A stretch of DNA of 64,000 bases from Paraburkholderia sp. IMGN_8 (GCF_038050405.1 NZ_CP150900.1:62001-126000); one strand, 5' to 3'. Numbered from the stretch's first letter, positions 1 to 9,894 are shown. Made by a program: numbers and translations. The notes: generated by a model not told the origin, from the letters alone.

Positions 1-2025
1 CACACCGTGCGTCGACGGATACGTGATCATGATCGCGGCGAGCTTGTCGGCGTGTTGCGCGGCCTTCGCCTTCAGGTCTTCGATATCGACGTTGCCTTGG
101 GCGTCGCACGCGACCACGACCACCTGCATGCCGGCCATCTGCGCCGACGCCGGGTTCGTGCCGTGTGCCGAGGCGGGAATCAGGCAGACGTTGCGGTGGC
201 CTTCGCCGCGCGACGCGTGGTACGCGTGAATGATCAACAGACCCGCGTATTCACCTTGCGAGCCGGCATTCGGCTGCAGCGACACGGCTGCGTAGCCGGT
301 GGCCGCGACCAGCATCTGTTCCAGCTGATCGATCATTTCGCGGTAGCCGACCGTTTGCTCAGCCGGAGCGAACGGGTGAATCTGACCGAATTCGGGCCAA
401 GTGACCGGCAGCATCTCCGAGGTCGCGTTCAGCTTCATCGTGCAGGAGCCGAGCGGAATCATCGAGCGGTCGAGCGCGAGGTCTTTGTCCGACAGGCTGC
501 GCAGATAGCGCAGCATTTCCGTTTCCGAATGGTGGCGGTTGAACACGTGGTGCGTGAGGTACGCGCTGGTGCGTTCGAGTGCGGCAGGCACCGTGTTCTC
601 TGCGGGGAGTTCTGCGTCGAGGGCGTCGATTTGCGGGATTTCGTCGACAAATGCCGCTTGCGCAAATGCTGCGAGCAGATCGGCCAGATCGCTGCGCTTG
701 GTGGTTTCGTCGATCGAGATACCGACGCGCGTGTCGCTCACGCGGCGCAGATTAATGCGCTTGGCCGTCGCCGCATCATGCAGTGCCTGGGTGCGTGCAC
801 CGGTTTCGAACGTGAGCGTGTCGAAGAAAGTGTCGTTGACGAGCGTGTAGCCGAGCTTCTTCGCGCCGGCTGCGAGCAGCGCCGCAATACGGTTCACGCG
901 CAGCGCGATCGTCTTCAGGCCGTGCGGGCCGTGATAGACCGCGTACATGCTCGCCATGATCGCGAGCAACGCTTGCGCGGTGCAGACGTTCGAGGTCGCC
1001 TTTTCGCGGCGGATATGCTGTTCGCGTGTTTGCAGCGCGAGACGCAGCGCCGGATTGCCTTGCGCATCGACGGTCACGCCGACCAGACGTCCCGGCATCT
1101 GACGCTTGAATTCGTCGCGCACGGCGAGATATGCAGCGTGCGGGCCGCCGAAACCGACCGGCACGCCGAAACGCTGCGTATTGCCGACGGCCACGTCCGC
1201 GCCCCATTCGCCCGGCGGCGTGAGCATGGTCAGCGCGAGCAGATCGGCGGCGACAACCACATGGCCGCCCGCCGCGTGAATCGCTTCAGTGAGTGCGCGG
1301 TAGTCGCGCACATCGCCGTTCACGCCCGGATATTGCAGCAGCACGCCGAACGCGTTGGCGTTCGCCGCATCCGCAGCCGGGCCCACTTTCACTTCGATGC
1401 CGACTGGCGTCGCGCGCGTTTTCACCACTTCGATGGTTTGCGGCAGCACGTCGTCAGCGACGTAGAACACGTTCGACTTCGGCTTGCCGATGCGTTGCAG
1501 CAGCGTCATCGCTTCGGCGGCGGCGGTTGCTTCGTCGAGCAGCGATGCGTTCGAGATCGCCAGACCCGTCAGATCGACGATCATTTGCTGGAAGTTCAGC
1601 AGCGCTTCCAGACGGCCTTGCGAGATTTCCGGCTGATACGGCGTGTACGCGGTGTACCACGCCGGATTTTCCAGCACGTTGCGCAGGATCACCGTCGGGG
1701 TGTGCGCGTTGTAATAGCCCTGCCCGATATACGAGCGGAACACCTGGTTCTTGTCCGCCAGCTCACGCAGCGCGGCGAGCGCTTCGGCTTCGCTCTTCGG
1801 CTGGGCGAAGGGGCCGAGCGGCAACGTTTCGCTGCGGCGGATCGTCTTCGGAATGACGGCGTCGATCAGCGCGGTGCGCGAGGCGAAGCCCAAGGCTTCG
1901 AGCATCGCTTGCTGGTCGGCCGAATCCGGGCCGATGTGCCGTTCGGCGAAGGCGTCATGCACTTCGAGCGCGGCGAGCGAGAGAGGAGTGCGGTTCATCA
2001 GACGATCCGGGTGTTCGAGCTTCAT
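1..2025 (-). CDS. gcvP: Glycine dehydrogenase (decarboxylating), P protein, 3' part missing
   Basis: P protein of the glycine cleavage system, a cytoplasmic PLP enzyme that decarboxylates glycine and passes the aminomethyl group to the lipoyl arm of GcvH. The minus-strand frame starts at an ATG at 2025 and stays open to the window edge, giving 675 of the roughly 950-980 residues usual for the family. Recognisable family stretches include AERHIGPDS near the N-terminus, [27 protein letters not shown], and [12 protein letters not shown] followed by PSTHGV at the edge. The PLP-binding lysine lies beyond the edge, so catalytic competence cannot be judged. It is third in gcvT-gcvH-gcvP, 72 bp after gcvH, and should share the glycine riboswitch upstream of gcvT. 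Confidence 0.97.
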   Translation of the reverse strand, partial: MKLEHPDRLMNRTPLSLAALEVHDAFAERHIGPDSADQQAMLEALGFASRTALIDAVIPKTIRRSETLPLGPFAQPKSEAEALAALRELADKNQVFRSYIGQGYYNAHTPTVILRNVLENPAWYTAYTPYQPEISQGRLEALLNFQQMIVDLTGLAISNASLLDEATAAAEAMTLLQRIGKPKSNVFYVADDVLPQTIEVVKTRATPVGIEVKVGPAADAANANAFGVLLQYPGVNGDVRDYRALTEAIHAAGGHVVVAADLLALTMLTPPGEWGADVAVGNTQRFGVPVGFGGPHAAYLAVRDEFKRQMPGRLVGVTVDAQGNPALRLALQTREQHIRREKATSNVCTAQALLAIMASMYAVYHGPHGLKTIALRVNRIAALLAAGAKKLGYTLVNDTFFDTLTFETGARTQALHDAATAKRINLRRVSDTRVGISIDETTKRSDLADLLAAFAQAAFVDEIPQIDALDAELPAENTVPAALERTSAYLTHHVFNRHHSETEMLRYLRSLSDKDLALDRSMIPLGSCTMKLNATSEMLPVTWPEFGQIHPFAPAEQTVGYREMIDQLEQMLVAATGYAAVSLQPNAGSQGEYAGLLIIHAYHASRGEGHRNVCLIPASAHGTNPASAQMAGMQVVVVACDAQGNVDIEDLKAKAAQHADKLAAIMITYPSTHGV

Positions 2026-2097
2026 GGGGTGTTCCTGGCGGTGCGGCGCGCCATGCCTGACGGACGCCGCACCTGAAGGTTTAAACGAGTAAGTGGA

Positions 2098-2478
2098 TCA
2101 GGCGCCGATCGACTTCGAGTACGCGTCGGCGTCGATCAAACGATCTTGCGCGGCGCCGTCGGCCGGCTTGATCTTGAAGAGCCAGCTGTCGTACGGCGCG
2201 CTGTTGACCGAATCAGGCGTGTCGGCGACGGACGTGTTCGCTTCGATGATTTCGCCCGAGACCGGCGCGTAGATATCGGAAGCGGCCTTCACCGATTCGA
2301 TCACGGCGACGGTGTCGCCTGCGGTCACGGTTTTGCCCAATTCCTGAACTTCGAAGAAGACGATATCGCCGAGCGCTTCCTGCGCGTGGTCGGTAATGCC
2401 GACCGTCAGCGTGCCATCCGCCTCAGTGCGGACCCATTCGTGCGATTCGGTGTATTTCAGATCGGCCGGGATGCTCAT
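2098..2478 (-). CDS. gcvH: Glycine cleavage system H protein
   Basis: A 126-residue lipoyl carrier that shuttles the aminomethyl intermediate between the P, T and L proteins. The lipoylation site is lysine 64 in the motif ESVKAAS, preceded by GDIVFFE and followed by YAPVSGEI, as expected for the lipoyl domain of GcvH. Length is normal. The start is an ATG with an upstream AGGAGC-like Shine-Dalgarno. It lies 143 bp after gcvT and 72 bp before gcvP on the same strand. The gcvT-gcvH gap holds a short GC hairpin (2551-2568) without a clear T-tract, so read-through is assumed. Confidence 0.97.
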   Translation of the reverse strand: MSIPADLKYTESHEWVRTEADGTLTVGITDHAQEALGDIVFFEVQELGKTVTAGDTVAVIESVKAASDIYAPVSGEIIEANTSVADTPDSVNSAPYDSWLFKIKPADGAAQDRLIDADAYSKSIGA

Positions 2479-2621
2479 CGGATGCTCCTATGCGGTGTGA
2501 TTCGGTATTGACTTAATAAAGGGGGCCCCCAAACCTGTCGCTTCACGCCAGGCCCCCCGAGGGGGCAGGAAAACTTGGGGCAACCACGTTTTCTTGAAGG
2601 GGTGACGAACGCGCCGGCCGC

Positions 2622-3740
2622 TTAAACCGCAAGCACTTTGCCGTTGCGCACGAACGGCAGTTTTACCACGCTTGCAGGTACGTTTTTGTCACGAATCTGA
2701 ACGTGAACGGTGTCGCCGGGCTGCACGCCTTTCGGCACGCGCGCGAAGGCGATCGATTCCTGCATCGTCGGCGAAAAGGTACCGCTGGTGATTTCGCCGT
2801 CGCCGTGCGGCGTGACGACTTTTTGATGAGCACGCAGCACGCCTGCCGCCTTGCCGTTGTCCTTCAGCAGGATCAGGCCGACGAACGCGGCCTGCGAGCC
2901 GTTCGCTTCGAGTTTCGATTTGCCGACGAAGTCGCGCGGCGAGGTCAGATCGACGGTCCATGCGAGGCCGGCGTCGAGCGGCGAGACGTTGTCGTCCATA
3001 TCCTGGCCGTACAGATTCATGCCGGCTTCGAGGCGCAGCGTGTCGCGCGCGCCGAGACCCGCGGGGCGCACGCCTTGCGCTTGCAGCGCGCCCCACAGCG
3101 CTTCGACGTGAGCCGCCGGGACGATGATTTCGAAGCCGTCTTCGCCGGTGTAGCCGGTGCGGGCGACGGTCAATTCGCCGAACGGCGTATCGGCGACGCG
3201 CGCGGCGTTGAAGGGTTTGAGCGATTCGGTGGCGGCGCGCGCGACCGGCACGGTTTGCCAGACTTTTTCGCGCGCATTCGGACCTTGCACGGCGACGATC
3301 GCGTAATCGCGGCGCGGCGTGATGGTCAGGCCGAAGCTGCCTTCTGCGTTGAGCTGGCCGAACCACGCGATGTCTTTGTCGGCGGTGCCGGCGTTGACGA
3401 CCACGCGGAAGTGATCTTCGCCGAAGTAATAGACGATCAGATCGTCGATCACGCCGCCGTTCTGGTTCAACAGACAGGAGTAGAGCGCGCGGCCCGGCGT
3501 TTGCAGCTTGGCGACGTTGTTCGCCAGTGCGTATTCGAAGAAGGCGCGTACGCGCTCGCCGGTGAAATCGACGACGCACATGTGCGACACGTCGAACATG
3601 CCGGCGTCGGTGCGCACGGCGCGGTGTTCGTCGATCTGCGAGCCGTAGTTGACGGGCATATCCCAGCCGCCGAAATCGACCATGCGGGCGTTGAGCGCGC
3701 GATGGGTGGCGTTGAGCGGGGTGTGTTTGAGTTCGGTCAT
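2622..3740 (-). CDS. gcvT: Aminomethyltransferase (glycine cleavage T protein)
   Basis: T protein: transfers the methylene group from the aminomethyl-lipoyl arm of GcvH to tetrahydrofolate, releasing ammonia. The 372-residue protein shows the expected [14 protein letters not shown] near the N-terminus, FDVSHM, and the C-terminal barrel with YDYA-type and [12 protein letters not shown] stretches. An upstream in-frame start at 3776 exists, but the ATG at 3740 is chosen because [10 protein letters not shown] matches the usual N-terminus and the longer form would begin inside the terminator T-run of the leader. First gene of gcvTHP; translation begins about 25 nt after that terminator, so its expression should be controlled by glycine through the riboswitch. 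Confidence 0.96.
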   Translation of the reverse strand: MTELKHTPLNATHRALNARMVDFGGWDMPVNYGSQIDEHRAVRTDAGMFDVSHMCVVDFTGERVRAFFEYALANNVAKLQTPGRALYSCLLNQNGGVIDDLIVYYFGEDHFRVVVNAGTADKDIAWFGQLNAEGSFGLTITPRRDYAIVAVQGPNAREKVWQTVPVARAATESLKPFNAARVADTPFGELTVARTGYTGEDGFEIIVPAAHVEALWGALQAQGVRPAGLGARDTLRLEAGMNLYGQDMDDNVSPLDAGLAWTVDLTSPRDFVGKSKLEANGSQAAFVGLILLKDNGKAAGVLRAHQKVVTPHGDGEITSGTFSPTMQESIAFARVPKGVQPGDTVHVQIRDKNVPASVVKLPFVRNGKVLAV

Positions 3741-3764
3741 GGGGCCTCGGGCGTCTCGCGAAAC

Positions 3765-3798
3765 AAAAAAGGCCATGCGGCGCTACGCCTCGCGGCCT
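3765..3798 (-). terminator. Terminator hairpin in the gcvT leader (riboswitch expression platform)
   Basis: On the minus strand an AGGCC...GGCCT stem with an inner GGCG/CGCC stem is followed directly by six Ts, about 25 nt before the gcvT ATG. Its place between the second glycine aptamer and the gene makes it the likely expression platform. Glycine binding would be expected to disfavour this hairpin, because the gcv systems of this type are usually switched on by glycine. The hairpin is seen; the mechanism is inferred. Confidence 0.75.
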
Positions 3799-3825
3799 GA
3801 TGCCTGCGAGCGATGCGTTGCATGA

Positions 3826-4098
3826 CCCCTCTGTCCTCGATACCTGAGAGATTGCGCTACCGGGCGATGTGATTCGAATCGCTACGGTGAAGCGCGCGCC
3901 CCTTCGGTGGGCAGCCTGCCTAAGTCTGAATCATGTTCACGACGCAGACGGCTACTGCCGCTCTCCAGAGTGCGAAAAACCTGAGCCGTGAGGCGGGTTT
4001 TTCGACGCGGTCGGTCCTTTTGCCTGAGAGTTTGCGGGTGTGCCCCTTCGGCGGCGCGGCCTGCTGAATAGTGCGGCCAGCGCGCTCTCCCGACGCGT
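3826..4098 (-). promoter_or_regulatory. Tandem glycine riboswitch (gcvT element)
   Basis: Two successive copies of the glycine aptamer signature are read on the minus strand. Copy one spans about 4097-4012, with GGGAGAGC at the start, CCGAAGGGGC in the middle and CTCTCAGGCAAAAGGACC at the end. Copy two spans about 3972-3830, with GGAGAGC, CCGAAGGGGC and CTCTCAGGTATCGAGGAC. A short linker separates them. This is the classic tandem arrangement found before gcvT. Exact ends are estimated by eye. Confidence 0.93.
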
Positions 4099-4104
4099 GC
4101 GGCG

Positions 4105-4133
4105 AATGTACGCGAGGGCCGGGGGCTTGTCAA
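4105..4133 (-). promoter_or_regulatory. Sigma-70-type promoter of the gcvT operon
   Basis: Read on the minus strand: a perfect -35 TTGACA (4133-4128), a 17-bp spacer and a -10 TACATT (4110-4105). Initiation would fall near 4098, exactly where the first aptamer begins, which supports the assignment. Confidence 0.8.
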
Positions 4134-4183
4134 ATAAAGGCCCGCAAGGAGCTTGGTGATTGGCGCTGCAGGATGGCGTGCGT

Positions 4184-4213
4184 CAAAAAAAGCGCGGGAC
4201 GTGATGCCCGCGC
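4184..4213 (-). terminator. Rho-independent terminator after the small lipoprotein gene
   Basis: A 7-bp GCGCGGG/CCCGCGC stem is followed on the minus strand by seven Ts. It lies about 32 bp past the stop codon of the lipoprotein gene at 4245. Confidence 0.85.
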
Positions 4214-4244
4214 GGTTGCTGTTTTAGTGCCTGAGTTGGCGCGA

Positions 4245-4601
4245 TTATTCGCCGATGGCGTGGGCTGCGTTGTCCAGTTCCTGGTTCAGCACGCGCTGTT
4301 CGTCGCCGGAGATGCCGCCACCGTGTTGCGCGGCCATGTCGTGGGCTTCCTGACGGATCACGTCGAGCCGATGGTGCAGCGCGGCGCCTTGCGGGGGCGG
4401 GTAGTAGCCCTCGTTTACGCGGGCGTCGATGCGGCGGCTGAGATTATCGATGCGGCCGTCGACCTGATGGAGGCGCTGATCCGCAATTTGCTGTGGGGAT
4501 GGGCGCGGTGCGGGCGCCGGCGCGGGTTGGGGGGCCACCACGCAGGCGGCCAGCGAGGTGAGCAATGCGCATGCGGTTAGCGCGCAGATAGAACGATGCA
4601 T
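4245..4601 (-). CDS. Small Pro/Ala-rich lipoprotein, function unknown
   Basis: A 118-residue predicted lipoprotein. The N-terminus MHRSICALTACALLTSLAAC is a lipoprotein signal peptide with the lipobox cysteine at residue 20. It is followed by a Pro/Ala-rich spacer (about residues 24-35) and a mostly helical acidic/polar region containing RIDNLSRRIDARVNEGYYPPP. The frame is open further upstream, but the ATG at 4601 is chosen because it begins the signal peptide and has GGAGAG eight bases upstream. The C-terminal half resembles small periplasmic proteins often annotated only as hypothetical in Burkholderiales. It stands alone between the gcvT riboswitch and a repeat, and ends at its own terminator. 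No function is proposed. Confidence 0.8.
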   Translation of the reverse strand: MHRSICALTACALLTSLAACVVAPQPAPAPAPRPSPQQIADQRLHQVDGRIDNLSRRIDARVNEGYYPPPQGAALHHRLDVIRQEAHDMAAQHGGGISGDEQRVLNQELDNAAHAIGE

Positions 4602-5588
4602 GGACTCTCCGGGTTTTGTTTTGTTGCTTGGAATAGGAACGGTTTTGCCTTGCCGGGGGCTGACGTCTCGGTTGGTTTTTTTGTAACTGGATATTCCTTT
4701 CGGGTTGTTAGTTTTGCGGTTTTTTGCCTGCGCGGCGCTTTGTGTCTGTGTGCCTGCGGGGTTGGCCTTTCCTTGATTTGTTATTGGTTTATTAGCGTCG
4801 CCCCTGTGCGGGGCAGGCACTTACTTTCTTTGCCGCCGCAAAGAAAGTAAGCAAAGAAAGCGGCTTCACACCGCTAATTCTTAAGCGGGTCCCCTGGCTT
4901 GGAGGAGGTAGTGGAGCATCTGGAATCGGTGCTCCCGCACACTCGGCGTTGGTGACAAGGCAGTCATTCTTCCGGCGGCGCTGCGCGCGCCGCAGCGGTA
5001 CTTCATAAAAACCGCCTGGAGGTTTTGGCCCTTGCGCCTGGTTCGGCCCGGTAGCTCGTCCTCCCGTCCCAAATGCCTCGCCCTCGTGTCCCCCATGCCG
5101 CACCGAGGCGCTAACGTCTTACTCGGAGTGGCGGCTCGCGCTCCCATACTTGGACATCTCGCCGAGGCGAAGCCGATGGCACCCACCGAACAAGGAATCA
5201 CCCACTGGTTTCCCTTGCAGACCGTTCCAGCGAGCACGCAGTGCGAGGCGGGAAGAATGATGCCCGAAGCGCCTATCTGCTATCGGTGTTGGGAAGTACC
5301 GCTGCGGCGCGCGCAGCGCCGCCGGAAGAATGACTGCCTTGTCACCAGCGCGGAATGCGCGAGAACACAGATTCCAGATGCTCCACTGCCTCCTCCAAGC
5401 CAGGGGACCCGCTTAAGAATTAGCGGTTTGAGCCGCTTTCTTTGCTTACTTTCTTTGCGGCGGCAAAGAAAGTAAGTGCCTGCCCCGCACAGGGGCGACG
5501 CTAATAGACCAATAACAAATCAAGGAAAGGCCAACCCCGCAGGCACGCAGACAAAAAGCGCCGCCAAAGGCAAACAAACCTAAACCCT
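4602..5588. other. Gene-free stretch dominated by a large inverted repeat
   Basis: I see no credible gene in these 987 bases. Bases 4602-4717 are T-rich and could hold the promoter of the lipoprotein gene. The rest is the two arms and loop of the repeat listed separately. Short open frames on both strands exist here, but they run through the repeat and have no protein-like composition. Confidence 0.7.
4718..5580. repeat. Large imperfect palindromic repeat, arms about 290 bp
   Basis: The left arm (about 4718-5004) and the right arm (about 5293-5580) are near-identical reverse complements, separated by a loop of about 288 bp. Landmarks in mirror order are GGGGTTGGCCTTTCCTTG, a GGGGCAGGCACTTACTTTC tract, a nested CTTACTTTCTTTG / CAAAGAAAGTAAG palindrome, CGCTAATTCTTAAGCGGGTC, and the motif GCGCGCCGCAGCGGTACTTC at the inner ends. 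No transposase, target-site duplication or terminal CA/TG was found. I associate this kind of repeat with Paraburkholderia intergenic regions, but copy number cannot be checked here. Confidence 0.85.
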
Positions 5589-6638
5589 TTATCGAATTCG
5601 TTCGAACGCCAACCGCACACCCTCATCCGAGCTCCGAGCAGCAAGCTCGACAACAGTCATAACATCAACTGCATCCTGTGCACTAACAGGAAACTTCACG
5701 CCATTCTGAATGGCATCAGCCAAGGCAATATAAAACCCAACATAATCCCCATTGCGGGTAGGCAACTGACGCTCAACTTCCTGATCACCTTCCAGCACTC
5801 GCACCACGCCGGCAGCGTTGCCAGACCCAAATCCCTCATTGCCGGGCCGCAAGCCGGCCTTCAACTGATCTTCCTGGGTATCGAGCCCATACTTCACATA
5901 GCTCCCACGCGTGCCATGAATCGCAAACCTCGGCGCGACCAGCGCCGTCAGCGCGCTTGCATGCAACACGACCTCGAACGCGCCATACCCCAACTGGATA
6001 TGCACATAATCCGGCGCACTGGCCTGATCGCGATGCGTCCGAACAGTGGCCGAAACCGTCGCCGGCGTACCAAACAAAGCCAACGCCTGGTCGATCAGAT
6101 GCGGCCCGAGATCGAACAGCAAACCGCCCCCCCGCGAAGCCTCCTCGCGCCAACGCTGCCGAACCTCCGGCCGGAACCGGTCGAAATGCGATTCATATTG
6201 CGTGACGCGCCCCAACTCGCCGCTGGCGAGCAGATCCCGTACGGTCAGAAAATCACCATCCCAGCGGCGGTTGTGAAAGGGCACGAACAACTTGCCACGT
6301 GCAAGCGCGATATTGGCAAGCGTGTGGGCGTCGGCGGCCGTGAGCGTCACTGGCTTGTCGACCACTACGTGCTTGCCCGCTTCGAGCGTGCGGCGCGCGA
6401 GGTCGAAGTGCGTGTCGTTGGGCGTCGCGATCACGACGCAGTCGATTTCGTCGAGCGCGAGCAGCGCATCCAGATCTGCGACCACCTTCGCGTGCGGGTA
6501 GTCGGCCAGCGCGTGCTCGGTCTGGCTGGTCGCGATCGCGGCGACATTCGCCCGCCCGCAGTGCTCGATCACCGGCGCGTGGAAGGTCGCGCCGGCAAAA
6601 CCGTAACCCATCAATCCAATCTTCAACGATGCGGACAT
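5589..6638 (-). CDS. Gfo/Idh/MocA family NAD(P)-dependent oxidoreductase
   Basis: A 349-residue sugar-dehydrogenase-like enzyme. The N-terminal Rossmann fold has GYGFAG at residues 11-16. The DKPVT motif follows with Lys95, the equivalent of the family EKP lysine. The C-terminal domain has GPHLID with His180 and Asp183, the usual catalytic pair. The N-terminus (KIGLMGYGFAGATFHAP) most resembles the YdgJ/YhhX subgroup of enterobacteria, whose physiological substrates are poorly known. The start ATG at 6638 has a weak AGGAAGA upstream. It is divergent from rep with a 453-bp gap, and its 3' end abuts the palindromic repeat. The specific substrate cannot be told from sequence. Confidence 0.92.
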   Translation of the reverse strand: MSASLKIGLMGYGFAGATFHAPVIEHCGRANVAAIATSQTEHALADYPHAKVVADLDALLALDEIDCVVIATPNDTHFDLARRTLEAGKHVVVDKPVTLTAADAHTLANIALARGKLFVPFHNRRWDGDFLTVRDLLASGELGRVTQYESHFDRFRPEVRQRWREEASRGGGLLFDLGPHLIDQALALFGTPATVSATVRTHRDQASAPDYVHIQLGYGAFEVVLHASALTALVAPRFAIHGTRGSYVKYGLDTQEDQLKAGLRPGNEGFGSGNAAGVVRVLEGDQEVERQLPTRNGDYVGFYIALADAIQNGVKFPVSAQDAVDVMTVVELAARSSDEGVRLAFERIR

Positions 6639-7091
6639 GCGTGTCTTCCTGCAAAAACGGCGCGCCGCTTTGCCACCGCGGCGACGGCGCGCAACGACGT
6701 AATTGTGGCATGTCCTGAAGACGGACTGTCAGCGTCGTCGCGGGTGTCCGGCAGAGACATCGTTCGCCGCGGTTGTTAAGTCAGCCACCGCAGTTTCCGC
6801 CCGGGGGCCGTCACTGCAACCGTACGCGTGGGCTGCTGGCGCGGCCGTGCGGCGCGTGGCGCCATCGCCGTCACCCGCGGCAGCCACCCGCGGCAGTCTC
6901 CCGCAGCGGCATCCATGGCAGGCTTCCGTGTTAACATCGCTCCTCTCGCGCGGATCGCTGCGAGCCGGAACGCCCCTCGCACCACGAAAGGCACCCGTTC
7001 CAGCCGCCCGCTCCGCGAAGCATGCCCCCGGGCCTTCGGTCTAGCGACTCCGCACCCAAGCGCCCTCAACCGCATTACCAATCCACAGACG
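6639..7091. other. Divergent intergenic region before rep
   Basis: This 453-bp region separates the divergent oxidoreductase and rep genes and must hold both promoters. It contains two close direct copies of CACCCGCGGCAG (about 6870-6896). I could not pick out convincing -35/-10 pairs. The rep reading frame is open upstream through this region, but the extension has no family similarity. Confidence 0.5.
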
Positions 7092-9182
7092 ATGTCCGCA
7101 GGCCTGAACCCCGCTCAAAATGAAGCGGTCCGTTATCTCGACGGTCCGTGTCTCGTGCTCGCCGGCGCAGGCAGCGGCAAGACGCGCGTGATTACGCAGA
7201 AGATCGCGCACCTAATCGAAGCCAAAGGCTTCGAGCCGCGCCACATCGCCGCCGTCACGTTCACGAACAAGGCCGCGGCGGAAATGCGCGAGCGCGTCGG
7301 CAAGCTGCTCGAAGGCAAGACGCTCACCACGCCCGGCAAGGAAGGCCGTAAAGTGCCCGTCAATCAGTTGACGGTCTGCACCTTCCACTCGCTCGGTGTG
7401 CAGATTCTGCGGCAGGAAGCGGAACACGTCGGCCTGAAACCGCAGTTCTCGATCATGGATTCGGACGACTGCTTCGGTATGATCCAGGAACAGGTCGGCT
7501 CGACGGACAAGGGCTTCATCCGCAAGATCCAGTCGATCATCTCGCTGTGGAAAAACGGCCTGATCATGCCGGAAGAGGCGATCGCGATCGCCGCGAACGA
7601 GGACGAGCACCAGGCCGCGATCGTCTATCGCAACTATGTGGCGACGCTGCACGCGTATCAGGCGGTCGATTTCGACGATCTGATCCGCTTGCCCGCCGAA
7701 CTCTTCGCGAAGAACGAACAGGTGCGCGACCGCTGGCAGAACAAGCTGCGCTATCTGCTGATCGACGAGTATCAGGACACCAACGCGTGCCAGTACGAGT
7801 TGCTCAAGCAACTGGCCGGTCCTCGCGCGGCGTTCACGGCCGTGGGCGACGACGATCAGGCAATCTACGGCTGGCGCGGCGCGACGCTCGAAAACCTCGC
7901 GCAGCTCGGCAAGGATTTTCCGAAGCTGCACCTGGTGAAGCTCGAGCAGAACTACCGTTCGACGGTGCGTATTCTGACTGCCGCCAACAACGTGATCGCG
8001 AACAACCCGAAGCTGTTCGAAAAGAAACTGTGGTCCGAACACGGCATGGGCGACACGATCACCGTCACGCCGTGCAATGACGAAGAGCACGAAGCGGAAT
8101 CCGTGGTGTTTCGTCTGTCCGCACACAAGTTCGAGCGGCGCGCGAATTTCCGTGACTACGCGATCCTGTATCGCGGTAATTTCCAGGCGCGCATCTTCGA
8201 ACAGGTGCTGCGGCGCGAGCGCATTCCGTATGTGCTGTCCGGCGGCCAGTCGTTCTTCGACAAAGCCGAGATCAAGGACATTTGCGCGTATCTGCGCCTG
8301 ATCGCCAACGCGAACGACGACCCCGCCTTCATCCGCGCGATCACCACACCGCGCCGCGGCGTCGGCAATACGACGCTCGAGGCGCTCGGCTCGTTCGCGG
8401 GCCAGGCCAAGGTGTCGCTGTTCGAGGCGGTGTACATGGGTGGCATCGAGGCGCGGCTGTCGCCGCGTCAGATCGAACCGATGCGCGTTTTCTGCGACTT
8501 CATGCAGCGTCTCACCGATCGCGCCGAAAAAGATGCCGCAGGCACCTTGCTCGACGAACTGATGGACGCGATTCACTACGAGGCCTATCTGTACGATGCG
8601 TTCGACGAACGCCAGGCGCAGTCGAAGTGGCAGAACGTGCTGGAATTCATCGAGTGGCTCAAGCGCAAAGGCACGAAGGCTGAGCCTGACGGTTCTGAGA
8701 AGGGCGAAGCAACCGGCTTTGACAACGCCGACGGCCTAGCCGACACCGGCAAGAATCTGCTCGGCCTGATCCAGACCGTCGCGCTGATGTCGATGCTCGA
8801 AGGCAAGGAAGAAGATCCGGACGCGGTGCGGCTTTCGACGGTGCATGCATCGAAGGGGCTAGAGTATCCGCACGTGTTTCTGGTGGGCGTCGAGGAAGGC
8901 ATCATGCCGCACCGCGGCGGCGCCGACGACGCGCCGATCGACGATGCGCGCATCGAGGAAGAGCGCCGCCTGATGTACGTTGCGATCACGCGGGCGCAGC
9001 GCAGCCTGCATCTGAACTGGTGCAAGAAGCGTAAGCGGGCGCGCGAAACGGTGGTGTGCGAGCCGTCGCGTTTCATTCCCGAAATGCTGCTCGACGACGC
9101 CCCGCCGCCGACCCCCGAGGAAGCGCCGATGTCGCCGAAAGACCGGCTAGCGAGTTTGAAGGCGTTGTTGCAGAAGCCCTGA
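7092..9182 (+). CDS. rep: Rep-type ATP-dependent DNA helicase (UvrD/REP superfamily 1A)
   Basis: A 696-residue 3'-5' DNA helicase, cytoplasmic, expected to help replication forks pass barriers. Motif I GAGSGKT lies near residues 25-31. Other motifs are TFTNKAAAEM, DEYQDTN (Walker B), GDDDQAIYGWRGA (motif III), EQNYRST (motif IV), VHASKGLEYPHVF (motif V) and YVAITRAQ (motif VI). N-terminal AQNEAVRYLDGPCLVLAG and GVEEGIMPH follow E. coli Rep more closely than UvrD. The start ATG at 7092 is chosen because MSAGLNPAQN aligns with the family N-terminus; the frame is open upstream. Length is close to that of Rep (about 670 aa). It stands alone, with an NTF2-like gene 121 bp downstream. Confidence 0.93.
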   Translation: MSAGLNPAQNEAVRYLDGPCLVLAGAGSGKTRVITQKIAHLIEAKGFEPRHIAAVTFTNKAAAEMRERVGKLLEGKTLTTPGKEGRKVPVNQLTVCTFHSLGVQILRQEAEHVGLKPQFSIMDSDDCFGMIQEQVGSTDKGFIRKIQSIISLWKNGLIMPEEAIAIAANEDEHQAAIVYRNYVATLHAYQAVDFDDLIRLPAELFAKNEQVRDRWQNKLRYLLIDEYQDTNACQYELLKQLAGPRAAFTAVGDDDQAIYGWRGATLENLAQLGKDFPKLHLVKLEQNYRSTVRILTAANNVIANNPKLFEKKLWSEHGMGDTITVTPCNDEEHEAESVVFRLSAHKFERRANFRDYAILYRGNFQARIFEQVLRRERIPYVLSGGQSFFDKAEIKDICAYLRLIANANDDPAFIRAITTPRRGVGNTTLEALGSFAGQAKVSLFEAVYMGGIEARLSPRQIEPMRVFCDFMQRLTDRAEKDAAGTLLDELMDAIHYEAYLYDAFDERQAQSKWQNVLEFIEWLKRKGTKAEPDGSEKGEATGFDNADGLADTGKNLLGLIQTVALMSMLEGKEEDPDAVRLSTVHASKGLEYPHVFLVGVEEGIMPHRGGADDAPIDDARIEEERRLMYVAITRAQRSLHLNWCKKRKRARETVVCEPSRFIPEMLLDDAPPPTPEEAPMSPKDRLASLKALLQKP

Positions 9183-9303
9183 ATGTGAACGCTAGCGCGC
9201 CGCTCGCAAGACCCCGCGCGCGGCAGGTGCATCGGCGGTTTTGAGGCGCGCCGGCGTTACAGTGGCACGGCTCGACAACCGGGCGATACTCGGAGACCGC
9301 CGC

Positions 9304-9894
9304 ATGGCCACGCCGCCCCTCGCGCACTATCGCCGCGCACTCGAAACCTACATCGACGCGAAGGACAACACGCGTGCCGAACGCATTGCCGAGGCGTTTG
9401 CGCCGGACGCGGTGCTCACCATTTCGTTGGCGACGTCGAATATCGCGTTTCCGGCGCGCACCGTCGGAATCGATGCGATTGCGAAAACGCTCGTGAGCGA
9501 TTTCGGCGCTCAGTATGCGCAGTGCCGGACCTATTACGTGTGCGATTCACTGGCGGTGAAAGACCGCACTATCGAGGCATTGCCGTGGCTGGTGGTGATG
9601 CGCGAACTCGCTACCGGCGCATTGCGCGTCGGCCACGGCGTGTATCGGTGGACGTTCGACGAGGCTGCACGCGTGGCGCAATTCCACATCCACATCGCGC
9701 GCATGGACGTCGTGCCCGATGCCGACGGTGCGTTGCTCGCAGCGTTGCAAAATGGCTTGAGCTATCCGTGGCTCGCGCCGGCTGACATGCAGCAGCATTT
9801 CACATCGCTCGCGCGCAGTACGCCGGCGATGGCGTTCGTCGATGCGTTCAGCCGTCCGGCGGCTGCGCCGGACCATACCCGCACCGGTGCCTAA
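9304..9894 (+). CDS. NTF2-like (SnoaL-type) domain protein
   Basis: A 196-residue protein with an NTF2/SnoaL cone-fold pattern: an N-terminal helix (HYRRALETYIDAKDNTR), then AEAFAPDAVLTIS, a strand-rich middle (YVCDSLAVKDRTIEALPWLVVMREL) and GHGVYRWTFDEAARVAQFHIHIARM. Such proteins are enzymes or ligand-binding domains of very varied function, so no activity is proposed. The ATG at 9304 is preferred over an upstream frame extension because GGAGA lies nine bases before it and the domain begins there. It is followed by a shared bidirectional terminator. Confidence 0.75.
   Translation: MATPPLAHYRRALETYIDAKDNTRAERIAEAFAPDAVLTISLATSNIAFPARTVGIDAIAKTLVSDFGAQYAQCRTYYVCDSLAVKDRTIEALPWLVVMRELATGALRVGHGVYRWTFDEAARVAQFHIHIARMDVVPDADGALLAALQNGLSYPWLAPADMQQHFTSLARSTPAMAFVDAFSRPAAAPDHTRTGA

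Noticed and set aside
7..2076. A long plus-strand frame opposite gcvP
   Set aside because: gcvP is unambiguous on the minus strand; the opposite frame is Arg/His-rich without motifs.
4792..5475. Several short open frames inside the large palindromic repeat
   Set aside because: They arise from the repeat on both strands, contain the mirrored repeat words and have no start context.
4718..5580. The palindromic repeat as an insertion sequence
   Set aside because: No transposase, no short terminal inverted repeats of IS type and no target duplication were found.
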